This document shows positions 19,269-30,178 of a DNA stretch of 64,000 nucleotides, piece after piece (the stretch's first letter is position 1; every line of letters begins with the position of its first letter). The stretch is from positions 70,073-134,072 of the forward strand of contig JAEMRT010000003.1 in assembly GCA_016463225.1 (NCBI GenBank), in the 5' to 3' direction. Source of the DNA: Sphingopyxis sp. (GTDB taxonomy: Bacteria > Pseudomonadota > Alphaproteobacteria > Sphingomonadales > Sphingomonadaceae). The position numbers and the translations under genes were made by a program. The notes beneath the pieces are model-generated. The model saw only the letters and a program-made list of their open reading frames with translations, had not been told where the DNA came from and searched no databases.

Positions 19269-20485
19269 GCTTTGCGCAGGTCATTGGATTTGAAGGCGGC
19301 CCGCAAGGCCGGCAGGCAGAATGGCAGCAGTCCGACGCAGGCGACAGCCCCGAGGATGCCAACGGCTCCGAAGGAGAAATGCTCAATCAACAAGCCGCCC
19401 AGCGGCGCCCCCAGGGCAAAACCCATGCGCTCGCAGCCGCCACCGGCTGTCCCGATGCGTCCATTGGGATCCAGCGCGGCAGCGGAACCCAGCAGATAGG
19501 AGTAGAGGAACATATAGAAGATCCAATACATCAGGACGCCGAGGCCGAAAGTTACGATCCCTGTGGCGAAGCCTAGAAGGAGGCAAGCGCAGGCCGTGGC
19601 CCCAAAGCCGAGCAGAAGAGCCGGTATTCTAGCGATCCGTCCAGAGAAGGCCGCCGCCACGCCGGTTCCAAGAATGCCGCAGAAGGTGCTCGCCGAAAGC
19701 ACGATGCCGATCGTTTCTGCGTCTACATTCAGGCCGTGGCCGATCCTCTCGGCGAAACTCCACACCGCGCCAGTCCCGAATGAAAAGGCGGACCAGATGG
19801 CGAGCAGCGGCAAAACTCCCTTCTGCTTGAAGGAGATCTGGGGTTGGTGTGCGGGCGCGCGTGGCGGGTTCCTGAACCCCGCATAGGCCGGCATTGTGAT
19901 CCCGAGCAGGATGGCGATGCCCAGAAACGGGCCGAGCGCCCCGAAGCGCGCGCTAGCGAATGGAAGTGCTGCCATCAGCGCGACGATCACCACCAGTGCG
20001 CCACCATTGGCGATCGCATAGACCCGGTCGGCATTGCCGGAGGCTGCCACGCCCGAGACCATCGCGGCAAAGACCAGCCCATAACCGGCGCCGGCGATGG
20101 CCGCGATCAGATACAGCAGAGGCAGGATGTTCGGCGCGAAGTAGAGACCAACATGCGCGAGAAGGCAGATTAGGGCGCCCGTGAACGCGACGCGTGCGGG
20201 CGTGAGCCGATGAATGAAGGGGGAAACGAGCAACATCGACAGAGAGAGTGCGCCGACTTCGAAAAAGCCGAATGTTCCAGCGGCGCTTGCACTGAGCCCC
20301 AGGCCGTCCATCAGCGCACCGACCTGGAACGGCATCGTTGATGTGCCCAGATGAGCGACACCCGCTCCAACGCAGGCCGCGACCACCGTTCGCATCGGCG
20401 CCTTCCCTGATGACACACCCTCTACAACGGGAATGATCCCACCTTCATGTTCGATCTCTAAAGCCATCCCCGATTTACCTTTCAT
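19265..20485 (-). CDS. MFS transporter
   Basis: Multi-TM protein; 4-nt overlap with the downstream DddP-like gene. Confidence 0.82.
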   Translation of the reverse strand: MKGKSGMALEIEHEGGIIPVVEGVSSGKAPMRTVVAACVGAGVAHLGTSTMPFQVGALMDGLGLSASAAGTFGFFEVGALSLSMLLVSPFIHRLTPARVAFTGALICLLAHVGLYFAPNILPLLYLIAAIAGAGYGLVFAAMVSGVAASGNADRVYAIANGGALVVIVALMAALPFASARFGALGPFLGIAILLGITMPAYAGFRNPPRAPAHQPQISFKQKGVLPLLAIWSAFSFGTGAVWSFAERIGHGLNVDAETIGIVLSASTFCGILGTGVAAAFSGRIARIPALLLGFGATACACLLLGFATGIVTFGLGVLMYWIFYMFLYSYLLGSAAALDPNGRIGTAGGGCERMGFALGAPLGGLLIEHFSFGAVGILGAVACVGLLPFCLPALRAAFKSNDLRKA

Positions 20486-20623
20486 CGTCGGCGGAGCATT
20501 CCTTCACAGGCGCCCATTGTCCAACGTCTTCGGATGGCCGGTCGCTTCGCAGCAAAAATCCGTCGCTCCGCACGAATCCGCACACCGAAGGCGGTTCTGC
20601 GACACATTCGATCGCGCGCCAAG

Positions 20624-20633
20624 ACACATGTGT
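20624..20633. promoter_or_regulatory. Palindrome ACACATGTGT in MFS/AraC divergent region
   Basis: Perfect 10-bp palindrome upstream of the divergent regulator. Confidence 0.3.
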
Positions 20634-20710
20634 ATTTTACATTTACGGATCGCGACGTTCCTGTTACGAAGCGATGAAGGGGCGGACATCAGATTTGCCC
20701 AGGTTCGCAG

Positions 20711-21817
20711 ATGGAATTGACGGTTAGTCTTGCTGCGGGAAGCTCGTTTATGGGTGTATTAGCGGTTCGCGAAGCATTGATGGGACGGCAAGGAGGCTTG
20801 GAGGAGGCTTTCGACGGGCTGGAGGACAGTCTTGCCTCCTCGATCCATACCTTGCCGCGTTCGGATTGCACCTTGGCCTCCGCACGTTTCGATGTCTGCA
20901 GCCGCGAGGGCGAGGGCTATTGGGAGTTCCTCAGGCTAGGCCCGGACCTATTCGCAATCGTATCAAATGTCCTCTATTCTCAGGCCGTCACGATCCCAGT
21001 GGTAGGCGAGGATTGGGTTGAGTTTCATTTTCGTCTCTCTGGGGAATTGAAGCTAGTCGAAGGTGAGGACTGCGTCGATGTATCTCCGGATAGCCTGCTG
21101 ATCTGGCGGCAGCCCAGGGGTTGCGATATCATCGAGTATCTCAACGGCGACGGGAAGCGCGAAACATCCGTAACCTTTTACTGTCGCCCCAGCTTTTTCG
21201 AGCGCCATTTTGGAGGGCTGGCCTCTTTGCTCGACGATGGCCTTGCGGAGACATTAGGCGCCCAATGCGATCAGCTTCAGCTGCTGCGGGCCGTGCTGTA
21301 CCCGGCACTGTCTCGCCTTATTATCGATTTTGCGTCCACCAGCGACCGTCCGGGGATTCTACTGGTCAAGGCAGAGAGCCTTGCGGTGCAGATCATCAGC
21401 GAGGTCCTATTGAATGTGCCTCTGCAGGGTAGGGTGGATGCATCGCATACGAGACTGAGTGATCAGGATTTCAAATGCCTCCGCGCCGCCCGGCAGATTT
21501 TGCTCGAGCAGCATGCACCGCCCCCCACCATCGAGCAGTTAGGCCGCCGGATTGGTATGAGCGGAACCAAGCTGAAATGCGGATTCCGTATGCTCTTCGG
21601 GCAGACCATCTCGCAATTTGCTAACGAACTTCGCATGTCGGCAGCGAAGGAAATGCTTCGCAAGTGCGATCGGCCGATCGCGCAGGTCTCAGCCGAGTTG
21701 GGCTATGAATATCAAAACAGTTTCACCGTTGCGTTCCGGCGCAGGTGGGGGGTTCTTCCCAAGGATTACAGGCGCGATCCCTTGGCTTATGATCAATCAC
21801 CGACCGTCGCAGCCTAA
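20711..21817 (+). CDS. AraC family regulator
   Basis: C-terminal double HTH: TIEQLGRRIGMSGTKLKCGFRMLFGQTISQF...AQVSAELGYEYQNSFTVAFRRRWGVLPKDYRR. Confidence 0.85.
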   Translation: MELTVSLAAGSSFMGVLAVREALMGRQGGLEEAFDGLEDSLASSIHTLPRSDCTLASARFDVCSREGEGYWEFLRLGPDLFAIVSNVLYSQAVTIPVVGEDWVEFHFRLSGELKLVEGEDCVDVSPDSLLIWRQPRGCDIIEYLNGDGKRETSVTFYCRPSFFERHFGGLASLLDDGLAETLGAQCDQLQLLRAVLYPALSRLIIDFASTSDRPGILLVKAESLAVQIISEVLLNVPLQGRVDASHTRLSDQDFKCLRAARQILLEQHAPPPTIEQLGRRIGMSGTKLKCGFRMLFGQTISQFANELRMSAAKEMLRKCDRPIAQVSAELGYEYQNSFTVAFRRRWGVLPKDYRRDPLAYDQSPTVAA

Positions 21818-22740
21818 ATGCCGGGCACGGCCAACCGCTCTATATAGCCTTTCAGTTCCGAGGCTCCGGTCCGCTTACGCGACGGCGCGGACCAGATGAG
21901 ATAATAAGCGAAGCCGGTGGCAAGTGAGACGTCGAACGGCGCCGCCAAGCCCTGGGCCGCAAGATTTCTGTCTGCCAATCGGGTGTCCGCAAGCGCGAGC
22001 CCGGCACCAGCACGCGCAAATTCGATCGCCAAGGCGGCAGTTTCGAACGCGAGCGACGATGGCTTGAACGCATTGATCCCATTGGCGTGCGCGAACCTTC
22101 GCCACAAATGATCCTGCGGGTAGCCTTCCAACTGGACATGAAGCAAGTCCTCCTGCCGCAGTGCTTCTTCAAGCCCGATCGCCTTAATCCGCGGGGCATC
22201 GTCGATACTGCAGAGCGGCGTCATCGAGATCGGCCAAAGCAGGGTTCGGCCGTCTTTATGATCGCCGATATGATCGAAGATGATGGCGATATCATAGTCC
22301 CCGGACGGTATGCCCGTGCTGTAGGTGCTCATGATCGTGAGCCCCAATCCCTGATGCTCCTCCTTGAACCGCTGAATGAACGGCAGTCCCATGGTCTGCA
22401 CGAAGGTGGGCGGAACATGTAAGGTGAGAATCGCATCTGTGCTGACCTGATCGAGCGCGCGAACCAGGACGTCAAATGCCCGCTGCACCGCCGGCAAAAG
22501 TTGCTCTCCGGCCTCCGTCAGGCGAATGGCCTTGCCCGAACGAAGGAACATGCGTCTGCCGACGATCTCCTCCAGCCGGGCGATATGCCGGCTGCACGCG
22601 CTTTGCGCGATGTTGAGCGCGTCGGCGCCGAGCGTAAAGCTGCGCGCGCGCGCAACCGCTTCGAAGGCCCGCAAGGCGTTGAGTGGAAGATCGCGACGCG
22701 AATATGTCATAACAATATCCATCTCATTTAGGCATAACAT
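21814..22740 (-). CDS. LysR family regulator (GcvA-like)
   Basis: LPLNALRAFEAVARARSFTLGADALNIAQSACSRHIARLEEIVGRRMFLR. Confidence 0.88.
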   Translation of the reverse strand: MLCLNEMDIVMTYSRRDLPLNALRAFEAVARARSFTLGADALNIAQSACSRHIARLEEIVGRRMFLRSGKAIRLTEAGEQLLPAVQRAFDVLVRALDQVSTDAILTLHVPPTFVQTMGLPFIQRFKEEHQGLGLTIMSTYSTGIPSGDYDIAIIFDHIGDHKDGRTLLWPISMTPLCSIDDAPRIKAIGLEEALRQEDLLHVQLEGYPQDHLWRRFAHANGINAFKPSSLAFETAALAIEFARAGAGLALADTRLADRNLAAQGLAAPFDVSLATGFAYYLIWSAPSRKRTGASELKGYIERLAVPGI

Positions 22741-22808
22741 GTCTGCGCCATAGCATTGGATTTCGCAACCGCTTCCGAACAGACCTCAGGCACACGGAGG
22801 AATTTGGA

Positions 22809-24035
22809 ATGGATCTTGACCAGCTGCGGCATCTGATCGGAACGCGACGCCCTTGGCACTCGCTTCCCCAGCAATTTTATCTCGATCGAGAGATCTTTGA
22901 GATCGAGAAAAAGGCGATTTTCGAACGCTCCTGGGCAATGATCGGACTTGAGGCGCAGCTCGACCGGCCGGGCGCCTATATCGCAACTAAAATCGGCTCG
23001 ACGCCCGTCATGGTGCTGCGCAACAAGGAAGGCGACATTGCTGGCTTCTACAATAGCTGCCGGCATCGCGGCGCGCAGATTTGCGCCTCTGGAACCGGGC
23101 GGGTCCCGCGGCTGGTCTGCCCCTACCACCAATGGACCTATGATCTCGACGGGCGCCTGCTCGTCGCGCGCCGCATGGGCGAGGATTTCGATAAGGGTGA
23201 GCACGGACTGCGCCCGATACGGATCGAGACGGTGGCCGGCTGCATCTATGCCTGCCTGGCCGAGGACGCACCCGATTTCACGCCCTTTCGCGCTGCGCTC
23301 GAGGCGGCACTGGAGCCGCAGGGACTGCGCAATGCGAAGGTCGCGCACGTCGCCCGACTTGAGGAGCATGCGAACTGGAAGCTGGTCGTCGAGAATGGCC
23401 GCGAATGCCATCATTGCGCGGTCTGCCATCCCGAACTGATCAAGGCGTTCCCAATCAACATGGCTGATGGCGCGACCTTTCACGAGAACACTGCCGAGAT
23501 GCCCTTCATGGCGCGGATGCGCGAAGTCGGCTTGGGCCACGCCGCGGTCGAGGACAGTTGGTGGCAGGTGGGCCGCTTCCCGTTCAGCGACGGCGTGGTA
23601 TCCTATTCGGTGGATGGCAAACCCCTGGCCGACAAGCGCCTTTGCGATCTCAACGGTGGCGATATCGGATCGCTGCGATGGGCCATCGAGCCCAACAATT
23701 TCTGCCATGCGACAGGCGACTGCGCGATCATGGTCAACATGGATCCAGTGGACGTGCTGCGCACCGACGTGACGGCGACATGGTTTGTCCACAAGGACGC
23801 GGTCGAGGGCGTCGACTATCACATCGACCGGCTGATCCATGTATGGGACCAGACCAACCGGCAAGACCGCGACCTTGCCGAGAACAATCAGCGCGGCGTC
23901 AGCGGATCAGGCTATGTGCCAGGCCCCTATTCGCCCGAGGCCGAGAGTTATGTGAACAGTTTCGTAGACTGGTATTGCACCCGGATGCTCGAAATCATTC
24001 CAGACCAAATCGAGCACGCTGCACTGAATTGCTAA
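22809..24035 (+). CDS. Rieske non-heme iron oxygenase alpha subunit, quaternary-ammonium demethylase-like (Stc2/GbcA/CntA group)
   Basis: Rieske CRHRGAQIC...CPYHQWTYDLDG; ENGRECHHCAVCHPEL mononuclear iron motif. Confidence 0.82.
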   Translation: MDLDQLRHLIGTRRPWHSLPQQFYLDREIFEIEKKAIFERSWAMIGLEAQLDRPGAYIATKIGSTPVMVLRNKEGDIAGFYNSCRHRGAQICASGTGRVPRLVCPYHQWTYDLDGRLLVARRMGEDFDKGEHGLRPIRIETVAGCIYACLAEDAPDFTPFRAALEAALEPQGLRNAKVAHVARLEEHANWKLVVENGRECHHCAVCHPELIKAFPINMADGATFHENTAEMPFMARMREVGLGHAAVEDSWWQVGRFPFSDGVVSYSVDGKPLADKRLCDLNGGDIGSLRWAIEPNNFCHATGDCAIMVNMDPVDVLRTDVTATWFVHKDAVEGVDYHIDRLIHVWDQTNRQDRDLAENNQRGVSGSGYVPGPYSPEAESYVNSFVDWYCTRMLEIIPDQIEHAALNC

Positions 24036-24259
24036 TAGGCGCTCCACGCCTTCTGTGCTCCTGCGAACCCGGTGGGGCGTCCGAGCGGGCAAAAAACATG
24101 ACCCTACCGCCAACGTGGCTATCGTTTTCAGGCCGGAAATCCAGATATGAACCGTCAGACGCCGTCGGGGCCGCCGGATCGACAACGCTGGGCTGGCGTC
24201 CGAATATTCACTGGCCGGCGCAATCACCGGCAAATATTATTCTTTGGAGTTGACGCGGA

Positions 24260-25378
24260 TCAGAACACCACGACTGACCGGATGCTCTCGCCCGCATGCA
24301 TGAGGTCGAAGCCTTTGTTGATCTCTTCGAGGCCCATGACGTGGGTGATCATCGGGTCGATCTCGATCTTGCCGGTCATATACATGTCGACGATCTTGGG
24401 CACGTCGGTGCGGCCCTTGGCGCCGCCGAACGCGGTGCCGCGCCAGTTGCGGCCGGTAACGAGCTGGAACGGACGCGTCGCGATCTCCTTGCCCGCCTCG
24501 GCGACACCGATGATGATCGAGGTGCCCCAGCCGCGGTGGCAGGCTTCCAATGCGGTGCGCATCACGTCGGTGTTGCCCGTGGCATCGAAGGTATAGTCAG
24601 CGCCGCCGTCGGTCAGCTGGACGATCGCGGCCACCGTGTCTTCGCGGCTCATGCCCTTGCTATTGAGGAAGTCGGTCATGCCGAACTTGCGGCCCCATTC
24701 CTCACGCGCGGGATTGATGTCGACGCCGATGATCTTGTTGGCGCCTGCGAGGCGCGCGCCCTGAATCACGTTGAGGCCGATGCCGCCGAGCCCGAAGATC
24801 ACGACATTGTCGCCGACCTGAACCTTGGCGGTGTTGATCACCGCACCGACGCCGGTGGTCACGCCGCAGCCGATATAACAGCTCGACTGGAACGGCGCGT
24901 CCTCACGGATTTTCGCGACCGCGATCTCGGGCAGCACGGTGAAGTTTGAGAAGGTCGAGCAGCCCATATAATGGAAGATCGGCTGCCCCTTGTACGAAAA
25001 GCGCGTCGTGCCGTCGGGCATCAGCCCCTTGCCCTGCGTGGCGCGGATCGCGGTGCAGAGGTTGGTCTTGCCCGAAAGGCAGCTTTTGCACTGGCGGCAT
25101 TCGGGGGTGTAGAGCGGGATGACATGGTCGCCGGGGACGACGCTGGTGACGCCGGCGCCGACCTCGCGCACGACGCCTGCCCCCTCATGCCCCAGCACGC
25201 TCGGAAAGATGCCTTCGCTGTCGAAGCCGTCGAGCGTGTAAGCGTCGGTGTGGCAGATGCCCGTCGCCATGATCTCGACCAGCACTTCGCCCGCCTTGGG
25301 GCCTTCGAGGTCGAGTTCGACGATTTCGAGCGGCTTTTTCGCTTCGAACGCAACGGCAGCACGGGTCTTCACGATCAC
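24260..25378 (-). CDS. frmA: S-(hydroxymethyl)glutathione dehydrogenase/class III alcohol dehydrogenase
   Basis: [58 protein letters not shown]. Confidence 0.93.
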   Translation of the reverse strand: MIVKTRAAVAFEAKKPLEIVELDLEGPKAGEVLVEIMATGICHTDAYTLDGFDSEGIFPSVLGHEGAGVVREVGAGVTSVVPGDHVIPLYTPECRQCKSCLSGKTNLCTAIRATQGKGLMPDGTTRFSYKGQPIFHYMGCSTFSNFTVLPEIAVAKIREDAPFQSSCYIGCGVTTGVGAVINTAKVQVGDNVVIFGLGGIGLNVIQGARLAGANKIIGVDINPAREEWGRKFGMTDFLNSKGMSREDTVAAIVQLTDGGADYTFDATGNTDVMRTALEACHRGWGTSIIIGVAEAGKEIATRPFQLVTGRNWRGTAFGGAKGRTDVPKIVDMYMTGKIEIDPMITHVMGLEEINKGFDLMHAGESIRSVVVF

Positions 25379-25409
25379 CTCTTTTCAATTCGGCAATGTC
25401 AACAACGAA

Positions 25410-25435
25410 GGTCGGCGGGCCAATGCCCGCCGACC
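25410..25435 (-). terminator. Strong GC hairpin between TonB receptor and frmA
   Basis: GGTCGGCGGGC-CAAT-GCCCGCCGACC perfect stem; only a weak T-tract. Confidence 0.45.
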
Positions 25436-25460
25436 AGAATGTTCATCGCATTTCGGGATG

Positions 25461-27770
25461 TCAGAATTTGACCTTGCCACGCACGCCGATCGTACGGGGC
25501 TTCCCATAGAATAGAGCTGCATCGGGGGCGGTGATCGTCCCCGGCCGATCCCGGACACTATCCACCAGCGCCAGGTTCCGACTGTTACCCAGATTCGTGC
25601 CGAATAGGCCGACCTCGTAATTGCCGGTGCTATAGCTGATCGAGGCGTTGAGAAGCGTCTGGGCGGGCGTTTCCCGATAATTCACGTTCAGCGGACTAAA
25701 CCGATTGTAGAACGATCCCCGATATTGGACGTCGCCGGAAAGGGTCATCTCGCCCTCGCCGAGCGGGAATTCATATTGGGTGGAAAGCGAGCCTAGCCAG
25801 CGCGGAAACAACGGGGCGCGATCGCCGCTCGCCACGATCGGGTCGGCGCCCACCACAGCAACGCCCTGCTTGGCCTTCGCATCAGTATAGCTGCCGTTGA
25901 GCGCGATCGTTAATCCGTCAAATGGACGGAAAGCCGTTTCCAGTTCGATGCCCTTGCTTTCGATCTTCCCGGCATTGATGCGATAATAATAGCCGCACGA
26001 CAGGTCCACTCGGGTCTGGGGAGTGTTCCAATCGACGAAGAAGCCGGTGACGTTGAAAGTCACCCGACGATCCGCAAATTGGCTCTTGAGGCCCATTGCA
26101 TAGTTCCACAGGCTGTCCGCACCGACGGTTGTTGGCCCCTGGGAGCCATTGCAGAAGGCGGGCGCGACTGGTTCATTGACCGATCCGTAGCGAAAGCCCT
26201 TGGATACCTCCGCAAAGATCATCGCATCTTTATCCGCGTGATAGCTCGCAACGAAGCGCGGATTGAAGCCATCGGCTTTCGGCTTGCCGGACTGCGTGAG
26301 CGGCAGGAAAGTCGGCGATCCGGAAGGGTTCGCTTCAAAGGCGGAACCGGCCAGACCAGTGAACGCCAAATTGAAGCTTTGCCGGAAATTGAAATAGCGA
26401 ACCCCGGCCGTAACGTCGAAAGCTTCGGAGAATTTGTAATTGGCCTCGCCAAAGAGGGCGTACTGCCGTTCTTTGATATGCTGTGTGCCGTAGAACAAGT
26501 CGTCGGCGAACGGTGTGCCAAAGCTCGGGACCGATGGCAGTCCGACCGCGGCGTCAAGTCCCGCGAGTGGATTGTTCTGCTCATAATCGCGCGTGGTATG
26601 CTCATAGAACCCGCCAAAGGAGTATGTGAACGGCAGGCTCGGATCCGAGACGTAACGCAGTTCGTTGGTGAACGTCTGGACATTTTGCACAACGGAGGCC
26701 GGGCTCGCTGTGCGCACGCCACCGAAAATGAAGTCATTGAGATACTCGTAGCTAAAGCCGCCCGTGATCGATTTGAAATCGCGATCGACGTAGCTCGCCG
26801 AATTGGTCAGGTGACCTCCTCCGACGGCAAGGTCGATCGTGAGGTTGCCGACCAGCATGCGATCCCGAAATGTTTCGGGTGACAGGCTGTCATATTGATA
26901 GCGCGTCAGAGTCGAATAGCCGACGGGAAGGCCGCCGGTCTTCAGGCGTGTGTAGAGGAGGCTTGCATCGACGGTAAGGTCACTGACGCCCGTCCATCGG
27001 AGAGCGCCGCGCGCCTGCGTCGTTCTGACGGTGTTAGCGTCCTTCTTGCCCGTGCCGAGATTGTCGATCCAGCCGGCATCGCGGCCGGTATACGCCGACG
27101 CAAGCAGCGCAAGCGATTCGCCGAGCGGCGCATTGATGCTGCCGCGGATGTTCCAGTTCGGGTTTCCAGCGTGGCTGGTGCCGCTCAGCACGCCTTCGGC
27201 GGAACCGGAGAAGCGATCCGTGGATGGCTTGATCGTGATGTAACGGATCGTTCCCGCCATCGAACCCGAACCATAGAGCGTGCCCTGCGGGCCACGTAGC
27301 ACTTCGACGCGTTCGAGGTCGAACACCTTGAGGTCGGGATTTGCGCCCTGGATCGAGATCGGGACATCGTCGAGATAAATGGAAACAAGCGGCCGGTCGC
27401 CGGTCTCGGTAATCGAGAAGGCGCCCGAGGAGATGCCTCGAATGGTGACTTGCGACTGACCCGGTCCGCGCTCGACGATATTCACCGAAGGCACCGATTT
27501 CACGATGTCGGCGATGTTGTCGATGCCCTTGGTCGACAGCGTGCTCGCTTGGATCGCGGACACGGCCATCGGGATGGTTTGCAGGGATTGGGCGCGGCCG
27601 CGAGCCGCCGTCACCACAATCTCCCCTGGGTCGGAGGGAGCGGCGGCCTTGCTTTCGCTCTCAGCTTCCTGCGCGTGTGCGACCGTCGTACTTGTCGCAA
27701 GCGCAATCGCCAACATCGAGCAAGCTACCACCTTGCCCCGGCTAAAATCGGATTCAGTCCCCCGCATCAT
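25461..27770 (-). CDS. TonB-dependent receptor
   Basis: Plug EIVVTAARGRAQSLQTIPMAVSAI...VEVLRGPQGTLYGSGSMAGTIRY; C-terminal beta-barrel. Confidence 0.92.
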   Translation of the reverse strand: MMRGTESDFSRGKVVACSMLAIALATSTTVAHAQEAESESKAAAPSDPGEIVVTAARGRAQSLQTIPMAVSAIQASTLSTKGIDNIADIVKSVPSVNIVERGPGQSQVTIRGISSGAFSITETGDRPLVSIYLDDVPISIQGANPDLKVFDLERVEVLRGPQGTLYGSGSMAGTIRYITIKPSTDRFSGSAEGVLSGTSHAGNPNWNIRGSINAPLGESLALLASAYTGRDAGWIDNLGTGKKDANTVRTTQARGALRWTGVSDLTVDASLLYTRLKTGGLPVGYSTLTRYQYDSLSPETFRDRMLVGNLTIDLAVGGGHLTNSASYVDRDFKSITGGFSYEYLNDFIFGGVRTASPASVVQNVQTFTNELRYVSDPSLPFTYSFGGFYEHTTRDYEQNNPLAGLDAAVGLPSVPSFGTPFADDLFYGTQHIKERQYALFGEANYKFSEAFDVTAGVRYFNFRQSFNLAFTGLAGSAFEANPSGSPTFLPLTQSGKPKADGFNPRFVASYHADKDAMIFAEVSKGFRYGSVNEPVAPAFCNGSQGPTTVGADSLWNYAMGLKSQFADRRVTFNVTGFFVDWNTPQTRVDLSCGYYYRINAGKIESKGIELETAFRPFDGLTIALNGSYTDAKAKQGVAVVGADPIVASGDRAPLFPRWLGSLSTQYEFPLGEGEMTLSGDVQYRGSFYNRFSPLNVNYRETPAQTLLNASISYSTGNYEVGLFGTNLGNSRNLALVDSVRDRPGTITAPDAALFYGKPRTIGVRGKVKF

Positions 27771-27908
27771 GTCACTTCTCCACCCTGGCCGGCGATGCTC
27801 GCCTGTTCCGGTGCTACGTTGCCACAGCCACGTGCGCTGTCTCTATCCGGCCCGACGGAATTTTCATGAGGTCGGACTCGCACATCGTTGCGAGCATTTT
27901 CGATGGCA

Positions 27909-28811
27909 TCAAGCGGCGCGAGTGCCCGAAGACCCTAACCGATCCCGGCAAGCAAGTTCCGCCGCCGCCAAAGTGTTCTTGAGAAGACATGCGATCGTCA
28001 TGGGTCCCACTCCGCCCGGAACGGGCGTGATGGCGGAGGCTACGGGAGCAGCTTCGTTAAATCGTACATCGCCGACGATCCGCGCCTTGCCGGTCTCCGG
28101 GCAGAGGATGCGATTGATACCGACGTCGATGACGACGGCGCCCTGCTTGATCCACGATCCCCGCACCAGGCCGGGTGCGCCCGCCGCGACCACCAGAATG
28201 TCAGCCTGTGCGACGATGTCCGGCAGGTCCCGGGTATGGATGTGCGCGATGCTCACCGTGCAGCGCGCCTGCAGAAGGAGCTCCGCCATAGGCCGCCCGA
28301 CGATGGTGGAGCACCCCACGACGACGGCGTGGAGGCCCTCCAGATTGCCGAGCTGTTCGGACAACAGCAGCATGCACCCCAGCGGCGTGCACGGGACGAT
28401 GGCCGGCGCCCCCACCGCGAGCTTGCCGGCATTGACGATATGAAAACCGTCAACGTCCTTGTTCGGATCGATCCCGCTCAATACGCGGCCGCGATCGATA
28501 TGCGCCGGCAGCGGGAGCTGAACGAGGATCCCGTGGACGCCGGCATCGCCGTTGAGGCGGTCGATCAAGTCCAGCAGCTCGGTTTCACTGATTTCGGACG
28601 GAAGTTTGAAGCTAAGCGACCGCATGCCGACTTCCTGCGTGTGCTCGCCCTTCCGCCGGACATAAATGGCGCTGGCGGGGTCGTCGCCGACGAGGATCGC
28701 GGCAAGCGTCGGTTGCACGCCGAATTCGGCGGCTAACCGCTCGGTGGCGGTGGCGATCTCAGCGCGAATCCGCTGAGCAGTGGCTTTTCCGTCGATGATT
28801 TTCGCGGCCAT
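27909..28811 (-). CDS. folD: Methylenetetrahydrofolate dehydrogenase/cyclohydrolase, copy 1
   Basis: [55 protein letters not shown]. Confidence 0.93.
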   Translation of the reverse strand: MAAKIIDGKATAQRIRAEIATATERLAAEFGVQPTLAAILVGDDPASAIYVRRKGEHTQEVGMRSLSFKLPSEISETELLDLIDRLNGDAGVHGILVQLPLPAHIDRGRVLSGIDPNKDVDGFHIVNAGKLAVGAPAIVPCTPLGCMLLLSEQLGNLEGLHAVVVGCSTIVGRPMAELLLQARCTVSIAHIHTRDLPDIVAQADILVVAAGAPGLVRGSWIKQGAVVIDVGINRILCPETGKARIVGDVRFNEAAPVASAITPVPGGVGPMTIACLLKNTLAAAELACRDRLGSSGTRAA

Positions 28812-28906
28812 TTCAGTCTCCGCTGGAGGAACGCTGAGGAGTTGCAAGCCTCTATATGGCCAGTTAATGACAAGCAATACACTACTGTATCGTCAAAGGA
28901 TCGCAT

Positions 28907-30166
28907 GTGGGAATCCATGGGTACTCAGGCTGGAGAGTATTTCGGGAAGGTCTGAGGGATCAGGCCGGATGGAAACGGGCGTGGAGAAGCCCCGAGCCGA
29001 AATCCCGTTACGACGTGGTCATCATCGGCGGCGGCGGCCACGGACTGGCCACCGCCTATTATCTTGCGAAGACATACGGGATTCGGAACATCGCGGTTCT
29101 GGAAAAGGGATGGCTGGGTGGCGGCAATACCGGCCGCAACACGACGGTGATCCGCTCCAATTATTATTATCGCGAGAGCGCGGCGCTCTACGATCATTCG
29201 ATGAAACTCTACGAAGGGCTGTCGCGCGAGCTCAATTATAATGTCATGTTCAGCCAGCGCGGAGTCATCGCACTAGCGCACAGCCGGCACGATCTGGACG
29301 CGGTGCAGCGCTGGGTCGGGGCGATGCGCATCAACGGCGTCGATACCGACATCCTCTCGCGCGAAGAGATCGCGCGCCGCGTGCCGATCCTCGATATGTC
29401 GCCCGAGGCCCGCTATCCGGTGCTCGGCGGCTTCGTGCAGAAGCGCGCGGGGACAGCGCGCCATGATGCCGTCGCTTGGGGCTATGCCCGCGCTGCTGAC
29501 ATGCTGGGCGTCGACATCATCCAGCAATGCGAAGTCACCGGCTTCCGCCGGCATCCGAACGGCGTGATCGCCGGGGTCGAAACCTCGCGTGGTTTCATAG
29601 GCGCCAAGAAGGTCGCGATGGCAGTGGCAGGCCATTCGACCGTGCTGGCGGACATTGCGGGCTTCCGCCTGCCGGTCACCAGCTATGCGCTGCAGGCTTT
29701 CGTCACCGAACCGCTTAAGCCCGTGCTCGACACCGTCGTGCTGTCGCTGGCGACGGGCGTCTACCTCAGTCAGTCAGACAAGGGCGGGCTGGTGATCGGC
29801 GGCTCTCTCGATCTCTACCCCTCCTACGCCCAGCGAGGGAATATACCGACGGTGCGCAACGTGCTCGGCGCGGTGGCGCAGCAATATCCATCGCTCGGGC
29901 GGGTTCGCTTCCTGCGGCAATGGGCAGGCATCGTCGATGTCGTCGCCGATTCCAGCCCGATCCTCGGCGCCACGCCGATTCCCGGACTTCTGATCAACTG
30001 CGGATGGGGCACCGGCGGCTTCAAGGCGATCCCGGCCGGCGGAACCATGCTCGCTCATCATCTGGCAACCGGCGAGCCGCATGCGCTCGCACGCCCCTTT
30101 TCGCTCGAACGGTTTTCGACCGGGGCGCTGATCGACGAGGCCGCGGCCTCCGGTATCGCTCACTGA
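28907..30166 (+). CDS. soxB: Sarcosine oxidase subunit beta
   Basis: YDVVIIGGGGHGLATAYYLAKTYGIRNIAVLEKGWLGGGNTGRNTTVIRSNY; GTG start. Confidence 0.93.
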   Translation: MGIHGYSGWRVFREGLRDQAGWKRAWRSPEPKSRYDVVIIGGGGHGLATAYYLAKTYGIRNIAVLEKGWLGGGNTGRNTTVIRSNYYYRESAALYDHSMKLYEGLSRELNYNVMFSQRGVIALAHSRHDLDAVQRWVGAMRINGVDTDILSREEIARRVPILDMSPEARYPVLGGFVQKRAGTARHDAVAWGYARAADMLGVDIIQQCEVTGFRRHPNGVIAGVETSRGFIGAKKVAMAVAGHSTVLADIAGFRLPVTSYALQAFVTEPLKPVLDTVVLSLATGVYLSQSDKGGLVIGGSLDLYPSYAQRGNIPTVRNVLGAVAQQYPSLGRVRFLRQWAGIVDVVADSSPILGATPIPGLLINCGWGTGGFKAIPAGGTMLAHHLATGEPHALARPFSLERFSTGALIDEAAASGIAH

Positions 30167-30178
30167 GGTATTACCAAG

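Noticed and set aside
22728-23864. 378-aa minus-strand ORF
   Set aside because: Antisense of the Rieske oxygenase at 22809..24035.
24260-25378. Possible maleylacetate reductase to complete the PcpA pathway
   Set aside because: Sequence is class III, glutathione-dependent formaldehyde dehydrogenase, not an iron-type maleylacetate reductase.
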